Assembly (NCBI GenBank): GCA_965115995.1
Contig: OZ220472.1
Coordinates: 1-64,000, forward strand
Length of the DNA: 64,000 bases
Direction of reading: 5' to 3'
DNA from: Poriferisodalis sp026713105
Lineage (GTDB): Bacteria > Actinomycetota > Acidimicrobiia > Acidimicrobiales > Poriferisodalaceae
Shown here: piece after piece, positions 7,348 to 16,344 of the stretch
How positions within the stretch are numbered: position 1 is the first letter of the stretch
Layout of the letters: every line of letters begins with the position of its first letter
The notes under the pieces: generated by a model
What the model was told of the DNA's origin: nothing
The model's input: only the letters and a program-made list of their open reading frames with translations
Databases searched by the model: none
Made by a program: the position numbers and the translations under genes

Positions 7348-9936
7348 CTGAAGCTTGCGCTGCGGAATCTCTTCGACAAGAAGATCCGCTTCGCGCTCAC
7401 GACGCTGTCGGTGGTGATCGGCGTGACGTTCGTGGTGGGGACGTTCGCGCTCACCGACAGCCTGCGATCGACCTTCGGCGATCTGGCGCAAGACATTGCC
7501 GGCGAGACCGATCTCACCGTGCGGGCGCGCCAGGACATCGGCAATGAGACCGACCGGCCGACGATCCCCGATTCGCTGCTCGACGACATCGCCGCAATCG
7601 ACGGGGTGGCCGAGCTCTCCGGCACGGTGCAGGCGCGCAACGTTGTCATCGTGGACGGCGAGGGCACTGCGATCAGGCCCCAGGGCCCTCCCGCGCTGGG
7701 CCTCAACTTCTCGTCGCGGGTTTTCTTCGTCATCGAGGGTCGTTCGCCCAGCGGGCCGCAGGAATTCGTCGTCGACGCAACCACCGCGGCCAACAACGGC
7801 CTCGAGGTCGGCGAGACCTACGTCGTCAACGGCCCGATCCGCTCGCAGCAATTCGAACTGGTCGGCGTCTTCAACTTCGGGTCGCCGGACACCAACACCA
7901 GCCTCGGTCAGACCATGTCGGTGTTCGACACCGACACCGCGCAGCAATTCCTGGGCTTCGGCGATCAGCTCGTGGAGATCCGCGTGCTGGTCGCGGGTGA
8001 CGTCGGCGACGTTCGAGCCGCGATCGGGGCCGAAATCGGCGATGACTACGAGGTGATCACCCAGGAGATCGCCGCGCAGGAGCAGACCGAGCAGTTCCAG
8101 AACGTCCTCAACATCTTCACCTCGATCCTGCTGGTGTTCGCCTTCATCGCGGTGTTCGTGTCGGCGTTCATCATCAACAACACGTTCCAGATCGTCGTCA
8201 CCCAGCGTGTCCGTGAGATCGGGCTGTGGCGGGCCATCGGCGTCACGCCGAAGCAGGTGTCACGCTCGATCGTCGTCGAATCGGCGCTCGTCGGGCTGAT
8301 CAGCACGGGCCTCGGCATCGGCATCGGCATGGTGGTGAGCCTCATCATGCGGGCGAGCATCCGCGCTGCGGGATTCGGGCTGCCGTCAGGCCCCCTCGTG
8401 CTGAGTCTGCGCACCGTGATCCTGGCAATCGTGATCGGGATGGGCGTCACGATGGCCGCTTCGGTCGTGCCTGCAATACGGGCGCGCCGGATCTCGCCAA
8501 TCGCCGCGCTCAGCCAGGACTACCGGATTTCTGCGGGCGGGTGGCGCCGGCGAGTCGCCGTGGGCGGCGCGGTCACCGCTGCGGGCGTGGTGTGCTTGGC
8601 GCTGGGCATGGCCGGGGTCGGCAGCACCGAGGTCGTGCTGGCACTGACGGGCATCGGCGCGCTCGTCACCTTCGTGGGAATCAACACCAGCAGCCCGGCG
8701 ATCGCACGGCCGGTGGTGCGCGTGCTGGGCAAACCTGTTCAGGCGCTGCTCGGGACGTCGGGCAAGCTCGCTCGCGAGAACGCTGCGCGCAATCCCCGGC
8801 GCACGGCCTCCACTGCGGGAGCGCTCATGATCGGCGTCACGCTGATGGCGACCACTGCCGTCGTCGGCGCCTCGGTTCGCAACACGGTCGCCGATGCCTT
8901 CACCGACGCCATCCGTGCCGACTACTTCGTCCGCAGCGATGCATCGCCGTTTGATCCTGCGACGGGCTTCCCTGCGCAGGTCCTCGACGACCTCGACGAT
9001 CTGGACATCGTCGACAGCGTCGTCGGCTACCGCGTGGCATTCAGCGGCATGGTCGTGGACGGTGACAGCCGCGACGTCGTCACTGCGGACTTTCATGCTG
9101 TCGAGCACCACATGGACGGCGGAGTGATCGCCGGCAGCATCGCCAGCGGCGATCCCCTCACCGGGGTCGCACTGCACGTCGACCCTGCCGAAGACCTCGA
9201 CGTCACTGTCGGGGACACGCTGGCGGCGACGTTCCCCGACAACGAGACGGTGACGCTGACGGTGGCGGCGATCTATACCGAAGCGGCCATCTACGGCAAC
9301 TGGCTGATCGACAACGCTCTGTGGGAGGAGCACTTCAGTCGTCGTGACTACCGCTTCGGCACTGCTCTGGTGGCCCCGATGGATGTTCAGGGCCTCTCCG
9401 AGACCCAGCGCGCCCAACATGAAGCCGACCGGGCAAAACGCAGCCAAGTCGCCGTCTCCGAAGTCGTAGGCCGCTATCCCGGTGTGACCGGGGAGAACCG
9501 GGCCGAGTTCCGAGAGGCCAACGAGAGCCTGGTCAGTTCGATCTTCACCGTGATCACTGCGCTGCTGGGCCTGTCGTTCGTGATCGCCCTGGTCGGCATC
9601 ACCAACACGCTGGCGCTGTCGGTCTTTGAACGGACCAGAGAGATAGGTCTGCTGCGGGCCGTCGGCATGACCCGGCGCCAGCTTCGGCGCGCCGTGCGCT
9701 GGGAGGCAGCGATCGTCGCCACATTCGGGGGCGTGATGGGCGTCGTGGTCGGCACGATCCTCGGCGTCGCAGGCTCGTTGGCCGTTCCCGACTCGTTCAT
9801 CACGACCGTCGATGTGCCGTTCGGAACCCTCGCCGTCTACGTCGTCGCTGCGGGGCTGGCGGGGTTGGTGGCAGCGCTGCTGCCCGCCCGCCGTGCCGGC
9901 CGCATGAACATTCTCGAGGCCATCGCGCACCAGTAG
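7345..9936 (+). CDS. ABC transporter permease, duplicated FtsX/MacB architecture (copy 2)
   Basis: 863 residues with the same order as copy 1: N-terminal membrane segment (about 13-35), extracytoplasmic domain, three membrane segments around RVREIGLWRAIGVTPKQVSRS, a central membrane/extracytoplasmic unit, and a C-terminal FtsX unit with RTREIGLLRAVGMTRRQLRR. GTG 7345 gives an N-terminus (MLKLALRNLFDKKIRFALT) that aligns with copy 1 (MLRLGIKSLLAHKVRFALT). The strong AGGAGG at 7319 is about 20 nt upstream, too far for direct use, but it serves the MAKPC-stop mini-ORF that overlaps the GTG. Translation of this gene may therefore be coupled to that mini-ORF. Most likely it is the second half of the exporter. 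Confidence 0.91.
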   Translation: MLKLALRNLFDKKIRFALTTLSVVIGVTFVVGTFALTDSLRSTFGDLAQDIAGETDLTVRARQDIGNETDRPTIPDSLLDDIAAIDGVAELSGTVQARNVVIVDGEGTAIRPQGPPALGLNFSSRVFFVIEGRSPSGPQEFVVDATTAANNGLEVGETYVVNGPIRSQQFELVGVFNFGSPDTNTSLGQTMSVFDTDTAQQFLGFGDQLVEIRVLVAGDVGDVRAAIGAEIGDDYEVITQEIAAQEQTEQFQNVLNIFTSILLVFAFIAVFVSAFIINNTFQIVVTQRVREIGLWRAIGVTPKQVSRSIVVESALVGLISTGLGIGIGMVVSLIMRASIRAAGFGLPSGPLVLSLRTVILAIVIGMGVTMAASVVPAIRARRISPIAALSQDYRISAGGWRRRVAVGGAVTAAGVVCLALGMAGVGSTEVVLALTGIGALVTFVGINTSSPAIARPVVRVLGKPVQALLGTSGKLARENAARNPRRTASTAGALMIGVTLMATTAVVGASVRNTVADAFTDAIRADYFVRSDASPFDPATGFPAQVLDDLDDLDIVDSVVGYRVAFSGMVVDGDSRDVVTADFHAVEHHMDGGVIAGSIASGDPLTGVALHVDPAEDLDVTVGDTLAATFPDNETVTLTVAAIYTEAAIYGNWLIDNALWEEHFSRRDYRFGTALVAPMDVQGLSETQRAQHEADRAKRSQVAVSEVVGRYPGVTGENRAEFREANESLVSSIFTVITALLGLSFVIALVGITNTLALSVFERTREIGLLRAVGMTRRQLRRAVRWEAAIVATFGGVMGVVVGTILGVAGSLAVPDSFITTVDVPFGTLAVYVVAAGLAGLVAALLPARRAGRMNILEAIAHQ

Positions 9937-9996
9937 TCACTGCGCTGCAAGAGGCCGCGCGGATAGGTGAACCTTCTCGCCGCCGCACCAGTTGTT

Positions 9997-10107
9997 TCCC
10001 GCTCTTGTTCGCTATCGCTCACGGGCCGCTCGGGCCACGGCTTCGCCCTGTGCCTCCCGCTCTGGCTCGCTTCGCTCGCGGGCCGCTCGGGCCCGGGGCT
10101 CAGCCTC
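9997..10107 (-). repeat. Inverted, diverged copies of the 70-bp repeat
   Basis: Two imperfect units, about 9997-10047 and 10055-10107, read on the minus strand match the core of the tandem repeat at 7178-7347 (GCGAAGCCGTGGCCCGAGCG and onward). The first is nearly identical apart from a short difference (GATAG for GCAG); the second is more diverged. Both are short GC-rich units with an internal GAGCGGCCCG-type core. Together with the direct copies they flank permease 2 in inverted orientation, which suggests a dispersed REP-like family in this genome. Confidence 0.75.
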
Positions 10108-10155
10108 TCGAGCTAGGAGACAGTCCAGAATGCGGCCTGTTTCCGGCGTCGTTTC

Positions 10156-10161
10156 TAGACT
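10156..10161 (+). promoter_or_regulatory. Leaderless -10 box of the cyclase/AAA/TPR gene
   Basis: TAGACT is separated from ATG 10168 by 6 nt (GCTGCG), with no ribosome site between. This geometry predicts a transcript that starts at or next to the start codon. Confidence 0.5.
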
Positions 10162-10167
10162 GCTGCG

Positions 10168-13100
10168 ATGACGTGCCCTGCCTGCGCTACCGAAGTGCCG
10201 CAGGGCGCACGCTTCTGCCCGAGCTGCGGCAACCTGCTCTCCCATACCGAGGAGCGTCGTGTCGTCACGGTGCTGTTCGCGGACCTGGTCGGTTTCACGT
10301 CCATGGGCGAGGCCGCCGACCCTGAAGAACTGAAGCATCTCATCGACCAGTGCTTCCAACGCTTGGTGGGCGACGTCACCGCATTCGGAGGCACGGTCGA
10401 CAAGATCATTGGCGACGCCATCCTGGCGCTGTTCGGCGCGCCCACCGCCCACGAGGACGACCCCGAGCGTGCGCTGCGGGCCGCGTTCCGGATGCAGCGC
10501 TCGCTGGAGGCCTTCAACGTCGAGCGCGGCCTCAACCTGCGGATTCGCATCGGCATCAACACCGGCGAAGTGCTGGTGGGGGCGCTGCGGGCGGGCGGCG
10601 ACTACACGGCCATGGGCGACACGGTGAACATCGCGAGCCGGCTGGAGACCCTCGCCGAAGCGGGCGAGGTGCTCGTCGGCCCGACGACGCAGGCGGCCAC
10701 GGTCGGCATCGTGAACTACACGTCCCGGGGCGAGATCGGCCTGCGCGGGCGCGACGAGCCGCTGCCGGTCTACCTGGCCAGCGGCGAACTGGCGCCGCCC
10801 GGCCGGCACCGCAGCGCATCGCTGTCACAAATGGTGGGCCGTGGCCTCGAGAGCGCATTGCTGGACTCGGCCATCGACACCGCCGTAGCCCGCCGGCGCG
10901 CGCAGCTGTGCCAGATCGTGGGCGAGGCTGGCATGGGCAAGACCCGCCTTGCCCGCGAGGCGGTCTCGGGTGCGGTCGAACGCCACGATGCGATGGTGCT
11001 CGAGAGCATGGCATTGCCCTACGACGAGACCAATCCGCTGCGCTGCCTGGGCGACGCCATTGCGGCAGCGGCAGATGTGAGCGCAAGCGATTCGACCGTG
11101 CTGGCCACCCGGCGCATCTCGTCGCTGGTCGCCGAGGTGCTGCAGCCGATGAACAGCGCCGGCTCGCCTGCGGGCTCGGATGCACCCGCCAGCACCGTCA
11201 GCTACGAGGAGATCGACGAGATCACCGATGTCGTGCTCGCCGTGCTCGGGCGCGTCGGCACCGGTGACCCCGCGGAGATCGAGTGGCGCGCCGAAGCCAC
11301 ATTCCGCTCCCTGCGCCGCTTCCTGGGCGCCCTCACGAGGCGCCGACCGGTGCTGCTGCTGCTCAGCGACGTGCATTGGGCAGAGGAGCGGCTGCTCAGC
11401 GTGCTCGAGCAGCTGCTGGCGGCACTCGCGAACCAGCCGTTCGTCGTCATCACGACGGCGCGCTGGAACATGGACGAGCAGCGCTGGACCGTGCCGCCGG
11501 GTCGTCACAGCACCGTGGTGCTGAACCTGGACCCGCTGGGTCGCGCGGCCACCGCCGAGATGGCCGCTGAGCTGCTGGGCGGGAGCGTTCCCGCCTATCT
11601 GGCCGATCAGCTCTACGAACGCAGCGGCGGCAACCCGTTCTTCCTGGAGGAGATGTGCGTGCTGCTGCGTGAATCGGGCGTCGTGGGCCCCGGCGCCCGG
11701 CCCGATCACGAGGAACGGTCGCTGGCAGAGATGCCCGACACGCTGCGCGGGCTGGTGGCTGCCCGCCTCGACACGCTGAGCCCGCCCGAGCGGCGGCTGG
11801 TGGATGCTGCCTCGGTGCTCGGGGGCGGCGGGGGAATCAGCGAGCTGCTGGAGTTGGTGTCGGCGACGAATCCGGCCGACGGCGGCGACGGAGACCTCGC
11901 AGTGTTTCAGCGGCTGGTCGACAAGGACATCTTCGCCAGCGAGGCAGACGCCTGGACCTTCCGCAGCGACGTGGTGCGCGACGTGGCCTACGCCATGCTG
12001 ACCAAGAGCGACCGGGCCGAGCGGCATCTCGACGTCGCGTTGTGGCTGGCGCAGAACCGCGACGATCCCGCCAGCGACTCGGTCGGCGTCATTGCCGATC
12101 ATTTCGCTTCGGCAGTGGAACTGGGCGGCGATGCCGGCCAGACCGTGACCGGCACATCGATTGCGGGCAATGCCCGCGCAGGCAGCGGACCCAACGGCGA
12201 CGTCTTCGAAGGCGGGATGACCGAGGTGGCCATCGAGTGGCTCGGCCGTGCCGGCAAGTGGGCTGCGGCTCGCGACAGTCACTACGCCGCCGCGCAGTTC
12301 TACCGACGCGCCATCGAAATGCTGGGAGACGCCGACCCGCGGCTCATCGACATGGCGCTGGGACGGGCGGCCGCACGCCTGCGGCTAGGCGAGCTGCACG
12401 GCGCCCATGCCGACGCCGAGTTGGCCCGCGCCTTGGCGACGCTGAACGGCAACCGGCTCGCCGCGGCACATGGTCTGCGCGTGCTGGGCGAGGTTGCCTT
12501 GGCCGGCGACGACCATGCAGCGGCAGACAAGCTGCTCGCCGACGCGCTGGACCAGTTCCGCACGATGGGCGAGGTGCGCGAGGCAGCCGAATCGCTGCGA
12601 CTGCGCGGGATTGCCTCGCTGCGGGCAGGCGACTACGCACGCGCCGACCGCTACATCAACGAAGCCAACGGCACGTTCGCCTACCTCGGCGACGACAGCG
12701 GCGTGGCATGGTGCTTGCAGAACCTGGCCTGGCTGTCCTTCGAGCAGGGCTTGATCTCCGAAGCCAGCGACCGGGTCACCACCGCCATCGAGAGATTCGG
12801 CGACCTCGGCGACATGGTCGGCCTGGCAACCGCCGAGAGCCTGCTGGCGTTCCTGCGCTTCCACGCAGGCGACCGTGACGAGGCCGAAGAGCTGGCCGGA
12901 TCGGTGCACACCATCGCCCACGAGCGAGGAGAGCGATTCACCGAAGCGATGATGGACCTGCTGCTGGCCTCGCTGGGGCTGTGGTCAGGGCGGGCACTGC
13001 AAGCCGTCGAGCGAGCTCGTGCAGCCGAACAGGTCTTCCGGGACGTGCACAGCGACTTCGGCGTCGTGCAGGCATTGGGCCTGCTGGGCCGGTCCTACGC

Positions 13101-13917
13101 CGCCGTGGGCGAACTGCAGCGCAGCCGGGCCGTGCTGGCAGAGTGCTTTCAGCACGCCAGCGACATGCCAGGCCGCCCGCTCGAAGGATTCGCCCGGGCG
13201 GTCCGGGCCGGCGCAGCAGTGCAGATGGGCCATCCCGAGACCGCCATGGACGACCTGTTACGCGCCGGCTGGGATCGAACCACTGGACGCGATGCATTCG
13301 CCGCTGCAGGCCCCGACGAGACCACCGACCGAACCGAGCGGACCGCGGTGATCGGCCTGCTCGACCTGGAGGTGTCGGTGGGGCTGGCGTTGCTGCAGCT
13401 CGGCCGGCCCGAAGATGCGATCACCGCACTCGAAGCCGTCAGCTCCGACGACCTGCCGTCCACCTACCTGCACTCCAGCCTGGCCATCGCCTATGCAGCC
13501 GTCGGTCGCACGATCGATGCGCTGGAGCAGTCCCGCTTCGCCATGGCGAGCGGCACGGGCACCTATCTCGATGTACGCACTGCGCTGGTCGCCCGGGCCC
13601 TTGCATATGCGCGCGACGCCGACCGGCCGGCGATGGAATCCGCGTTCGAGCAGGCCCTGGTACTCATCGATGCCACCGACAGCCGGCTCAGCCAGGCCGT
13701 GGTGCGGCTGGCCCGCGCCATCGGTCACGAGACGTTCGAAGCGCCCGACACCGACGCGTTGCGTTCTGAAGCGGAGGTGGCGATGGCTCAGCTCGGGGCT
13801 CGGCCCAGTGGTTGGGAGACGGCGTTCCGGTTGGCTGCCGGGCTCGAGGCGGCTGCGCCGGTCATCAGCGGTCCGTTGCCTGAGGCGATCCCTTATCCCG
13901 GGCAATCTGAGCAGTAG
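10168..13917 (+). CDS. Class III adenylate/guanylate cyclase - AAA ATPase - TPR signalling protein
   Basis: 1249 residues. The N-terminus is a zinc ribbon with two CxxC pairs (C3, C6, C18, C21). A class III cyclase domain follows (about 30-200), with metal aspartates in VLFADLVGFTSMGE and KIIGDAILALFG and the later GDTVNIASRLE motif. Next is an AAA_16-type NTPase (about 215-560) with Walker A GEAGMGKTR, then a long TPR-rich helical C-terminus (about 620-1230). This is the layout of actinobacterial soluble cyclase/ATPase sensor proteins. It probably makes cAMP in response to a cytoplasmic signal, but the input is unknown. It looks monocistronic, with its own leaderless promoter and 44 bp before the next gene. 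Confidence 0.9.
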   Translation: MTCPACATEVPQGARFCPSCGNLLSHTEERRVVTVLFADLVGFTSMGEAADPEELKHLIDQCFQRLVGDVTAFGGTVDKIIGDAILALFGAPTAHEDDPERALRAAFRMQRSLEAFNVERGLNLRIRIGINTGEVLVGALRAGGDYTAMGDTVNIASRLETLAEAGEVLVGPTTQAATVGIVNYTSRGEIGLRGRDEPLPVYLASGELAPPGRHRSASLSQMVGRGLESALLDSAIDTAVARRRAQLCQIVGEAGMGKTRLAREAVSGAVERHDAMVLESMALPYDETNPLRCLGDAIAAAADVSASDSTVLATRRISSLVAEVLQPMNSAGSPAGSDAPASTVSYEEIDEITDVVLAVLGRVGTGDPAEIEWRAEATFRSLRRFLGALTRRRPVLLLLSDVHWAEERLLSVLEQLLAALANQPFVVITTARWNMDEQRWTVPPGRHSTVVLNLDPLGRAATAEMAAELLGGSVPAYLADQLYERSGGNPFFLEEMCVLLRESGVVGPGARPDHEERSLAEMPDTLRGLVAARLDTLSPPERRLVDAASVLGGGGGISELLELVSATNPADGGDGDLAVFQRLVDKDIFASEADAWTFRSDVVRDVAYAMLTKSDRAERHLDVALWLAQNRDDPASDSVGVIADHFASAVELGGDAGQTVTGTSIAGNARAGSGPNGDVFEGGMTEVAIEWLGRAGKWAAARDSHYAAAQFYRRAIEMLGDADPRLIDMALGRAAARLRLGELHGAHADAELARALATLNGNRLAAAHGLRVLGEVALAGDDHAAADKLLADALDQFRTMGEVREAAESLRLRGIASLRAGDYARADRYINEANGTFAYLGDDSGVAWCLQNLAWLSFEQGLISEASDRVTTAIERFGDLGDMVGLATAESLLAFLRFHAGDRDEAEELAGSVHTIAHERGERFTEAMMDLLLASLGLWSGRALQAVERARAAEQVFRDVHSDFGVVQALGLLGRSYAAVGELQRSRAVLAECFQHASDMPGRPLEGFARAVRAGAAVQMGHPETAMDDLLRAGWDRTTGRDAFAAAGPDETTDRTERTAVIGLLDLEVSVGLALLQLGRPEDAITALEAVSSDDLPSTYLHSSLAIAYAAVGRTIDALEQSRFAMASGTGTYLDVRTALVARALAYARDADRPAMESAFEQALVLIDATDSRLSQAVVRLARAIGHETFEAPDTDALRSEAEVAMAQLGARPSGWETAFRLAAGLEAAAPVISGPLPEAIPYPGQSEQ

Positions 13918-13948
13918 CTGTGGCGTCTGAATCTCTCGGTTGATCCTC

Positions 13949-13954
13949 TAGGGT
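13949..13954 (+). promoter_or_regulatory. Leaderless -10 box of the B12-binding protein gene
   Basis: TAGGGT lies 7 nt before ATG 13962, and no ribosome site is present. It has the same geometry as the box upstream of 10168. Confidence 0.45.
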
Positions 13955-13961
13955 CGCTGCG

Positions 13962-14363
13962 ATGTCTCGGGTGCTGATTGCGAAGCTTGGTCTGGACGGG
14001 CACGACCGCGGGGTCAAGGTGGTGGCGCGGATGCTGCGTGATGCCGGCTTCGAGGTGATCTACACCGGGCTGTTCCAGACTCCCGAGAGCGTGGCTGCGG
14101 CCGCCATCGACGAGGACGTGGACGCCATCGGGGTCTCGATGCTGTCGGGCGCCCACGAGGCGCTCATGCCGCTGGTCGTCCAACGCCTGCGTGAGCAGGG
14201 GGCCGAGTCGATCCCGGTCATCCTGGGCGGCATTGTGCCCGACGGCGACCTCGACGCGATGCGTGAGGCGGGCGTGGCTGCGGTGCTGACGCCCGGCGCA
14301 ACCGCCGACGAGGTTGTGGCCGCTGTGCGCGGCGCCATCGACCGATCCCGCCAGACAGCCTGA
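13962..14363 (+). CDS. Cobalamin-binding domain protein (acyl-CoA mutase small subunit type)
   Basis: 133 residues forming a single B12-binding Rossmann domain. It contains the DGHDRG version of the DxHxxG motif near residue 13, whose histidine is the lower cobalt ligand, then SMLSG near residue 61 and LGGIVPDGD near 87. Stand-alone domains like this are the small subunits of methylmalonyl-CoA, 2-hydroxyisobutyryl-CoA or ethylmalonyl-CoA-type mutases (McmA2/HcmB). The large catalytic subunit is not in the window, so the substrate is open. The next gene is a 3-hydroxyacyl-CoA dehydrogenase, which fits an acyl-CoA pathway. Confidence 0.88.
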   Translation: MSRVLIAKLGLDGHDRGVKVVARMLRDAGFEVIYTGLFQTPESVAAAAIDEDVDAIGVSMLSGAHEALMPLVVQRLREQGAESIPVILGGIVPDGDLDAMREAGVAAVLTPGATADEVVAAVRGAIDRSRQTA

Positions 14364-14415
14364 GATTCTCCTGAACCTCCGCTTGGGTGCCGGGGACCCG
14401 GCGGACACGGGCGGG

Positions 14416-14421
14416 TAGATT
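14416..14421 (+). promoter_or_regulatory. Leaderless -10 box of the hydroxyacyl-CoA dehydrogenase gene
   Basis: TAGATT is 7 nt (GCCCCCC) before GTG 14429. This spacing, with no ribosome site, supports GTG 14429 as the start over the longer frame from 14387. Confidence 0.45.
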
Positions 14422-14428
14422 GCCCCCC

Positions 14429-15301
14429 GTGTCTAGCAACGGTTCCATTGAACGGGTAGGGGTGGTCGGCTGCGGCCTGATGGGGTCCGGCATCGCCGAA
14501 ATCGCAGCCCGCAACGGGTGCGACGTCAAGATTGTCGAAGTCGACGAGGGTGCGCTCGCAGCCGGCATGGCTCGCATCGAGAAGAGCCTGAACCGGGCGT
14601 TCAACGCCGGCAAGCTCGACGAGGCCGGGCGGGAATCTGCGCTGGGGGCCATGTCGTTCGGACTCGACCTCGACGATCTCGCCGACCGGGAGTTCGTGAT
14701 CGAAGCCGTCGTCGAGGCTGAGGCGGCCAAGCTGGAGGTGTTCGGCCGGCTGTCCAAGGTGCTGACGGACCCCAACGCCGTGATGGCGTCCAACACCTCG
14801 GCCATCCCGATCATGAAGCTGGCCATGGCGACCGACCGGCCCTCGCAGGTCATCGGCATGCACTTCTTCAACCCGGTGCCCGTCATGGGGCTCGTCGAGG
14901 TCATCTCGTCGCTGCTGACCGCCGAGGACACCGCGCAGCGGTGCCGGGCGTTCGCGGCCGAGCGGCTCGGCAAGCGGGTGGTCGACTCCCAGGACCGGGC
15001 CGGCTTCGTCGTGAACGCCCTGCTGATCCCCTACATCCTGTCAGCCATCCGGATGCTCGAATCGGGCTTTGCCTCCACCGAAGACATCGACGCCGGCATG
15101 GTGCTGGGCTGCAATCACCCGATGGGCCCACTGGCGCTGTGCGACCTGATCGGCCTCGATACCACCCTTGCGGTGGCCGAGTCGCTGTACGAGGAGTTCC
15201 GCGAGCAGCTCTACGCCCCGCCGCCGATGCTCAGCCGCATGTGCGACGCCGGGCTGCTGGGTCGCAAGACCGGCCGGGGCTTCTACACCTACGGCGGCTA
15301 G
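14429..15301 (+). CDS. 3-hydroxyacyl-CoA (3-hydroxybutyryl-CoA) dehydrogenase
   Basis: 290 residues, the usual length for the short monofunctional FadB2/Hbd type. The N-terminal NAD(P) Rossmann motif is VGVVGCGLMGSGIAE. The catalytic histidine is in VIGMHFFNPVP and the C-terminal domain ends with GRKTGRGFYTYGG. It oxidises 3-hydroxyacyl-CoA to 3-ketoacyl-CoA, or the reverse, in the cytoplasm. GTG 14429 is preferred because a -10 box sits 7 nt before it and the Rossmann fold begins a few residues later. The next gene starts 2 bp after the stop, so the two are co-transcribed. Confidence 0.93.
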   Translation: MSSNGSIERVGVVGCGLMGSGIAEIAARNGCDVKIVEVDEGALAAGMARIEKSLNRAFNAGKLDEAGRESALGAMSFGLDLDDLADREFVIEAVVEAEAAKLEVFGRLSKVLTDPNAVMASNTSAIPIMKLAMATDRPSQVIGMHFFNPVPVMGLVEVISSLLTAEDTAQRCRAFAAERLGKRVVDSQDRAGFVVNALLIPYILSAIRMLESGFASTEDIDAGMVLGCNHPMGPLALCDLIGLDTTLAVAESLYEEFREQLYAPPPMLSRMCDAGLLGRKTGRGFYTYGG

Positions 15302-15303
15302 AT

Positions 15304-16344
15304 GTGTCGGACGTGCCAGCGGGGATCGATGCCCCGGCGGTCAGTGACTGGTTTGCCCAGCACGTCCCGCAGGCTGCTCAGCCGCTTCGCTTCGAGCTGA
15401 TCGCGGGTGGGCGTTCGAACCTGACCTACCGCGTGCACTGCGCCGACGGCACCTCGGTGGTGCTGCGCCGGCCGCCGCTGGGCCATGTGCTGGCCACGGC
15501 GCACGACATGGGCCGCGAGCACAAGATCATCTCCGGCGTTGGCCAGACCGACGTGCCGGTGCCTCGTGCGATTGCGCTGTGCGCCGACCCCGAGGTGAAT
15601 GAGGCGCCGTTCTACGTGATGAGCCACGAGGTCGGGGCGGTGCTGCACTCCGCCGACGAGTCGGCGCTGGTGCCCGAGAGCGAACGCGCCCCGCTGAGCC
15701 GGCAGGTCGCCGACGTGCTGGCTCGCTTGCACGCTGTTGAGCCCGACGATGTCGGCCTCGGCGACCTGGGCCGGCGCGAGGACTACCTGGGCCGGCAGCT
15801 GCGCCGCTGGAAGCGCCAGTGGAAACAGTCCAAGACGCGTGAACTGCCGATCATGGATGACGTGGCCGCAGAGTTGGAGGCCCGCAAGCCCACCCAGATC
15901 GGTTCGGCGATCGTCCACGGCGACTACCGGCTCGGCAACATGATCTCCGGTGCCAAGCCCAATGAGCACTGGGCCATCGTGGCCGTGCTCGATTGGGAGC
16001 TGTGCACGCTCGGCGACCCGATGGCCGACGTGGGATACCTGATGAACAACTGGGTGTCGCCCGACGAGCCGTCGGCGGGCACCTCGGCTCCGACTCAGGC
16101 GGGCGGCTTTGCGTCGCGCAGCGAGATGCTGGATTGGTACGCCGATGCGTCGGGGCGCGATGTCTCGGGAGTCGACTACTACCGCGCGTTCTCGTACTGG
16201 CGATTGGCTGCTATAGCGGAGGGTGTGTTGAATCGGTACTTGCGAGGCGTGATGGCCGACGCAGAGGAAACCGACACTGACGTCTTCCGGGAACAGGTCG
16301 ACTTCCTGTCGGCGAGCGCAGCCGAGCGACTCGCCGTGCGCTGA
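15304..16344 (+). CDS. Phosphotransferase family protein (ACAD10/11 N-terminal-like, APH fold)
   Basis: 346 residues. Kinase-fold motifs are visible: GGRSNLTYRV (glycine loop), VVLRRPP (ATP lysine replaced by an R-rich strand, as is usual in this group), VHGDYRLGNM (catalytic HGD with downstream N) and VLDWELCTLGDP (DxE/DxD metal site). This is the aminoglycoside-phosphotransferase-like family found next to acyl-CoA dehydrogenases, thought to phosphorylate hydroxyacyl-CoA or related substrates. GTG 15304 follows the previous stop by 2 bp, and the TGA overlaps the ATG of the protease gene (TGATG). The location fits fatty-acid or hydroxyacid metabolism; the exact substrate is unknown. Confidence 0.87.
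   Translation: MSDVPAGIDAPAVSDWFAQHVPQAAQPLRFELIAGGRSNLTYRVHCADGTSVVLRRPPLGHVLATAHDMGREHKIISGVGQTDVPVPRAIALCADPEVNEAPFYVMSHEVGAVLHSADESALVPESERAPLSRQVADVLARLHAVEPDDVGLGDLGRREDYLGRQLRRWKRQWKQSKTRELPIMDDVAAELEARKPTQIGSAIVHGDYRLGNMISGAKPNEHWAIVAVLDWELCTLGDPMADVGYLMNNWVSPDEPSAGTSAPTQAGGFASRSEMLDWYADASGRDVSGVDYYRAFSYWRLAAIAEGVLNRYLRGVMADAEETDTDVFREQVDFLSASAAERLAVR

Noticed and set aside
8386..9930. 514-codon minus-strand frame opposite permease 2
   Set aside because: Asp/Arg/His/Gly-rich peptide with no fold pattern; mirrors the third codon positions of the permease.
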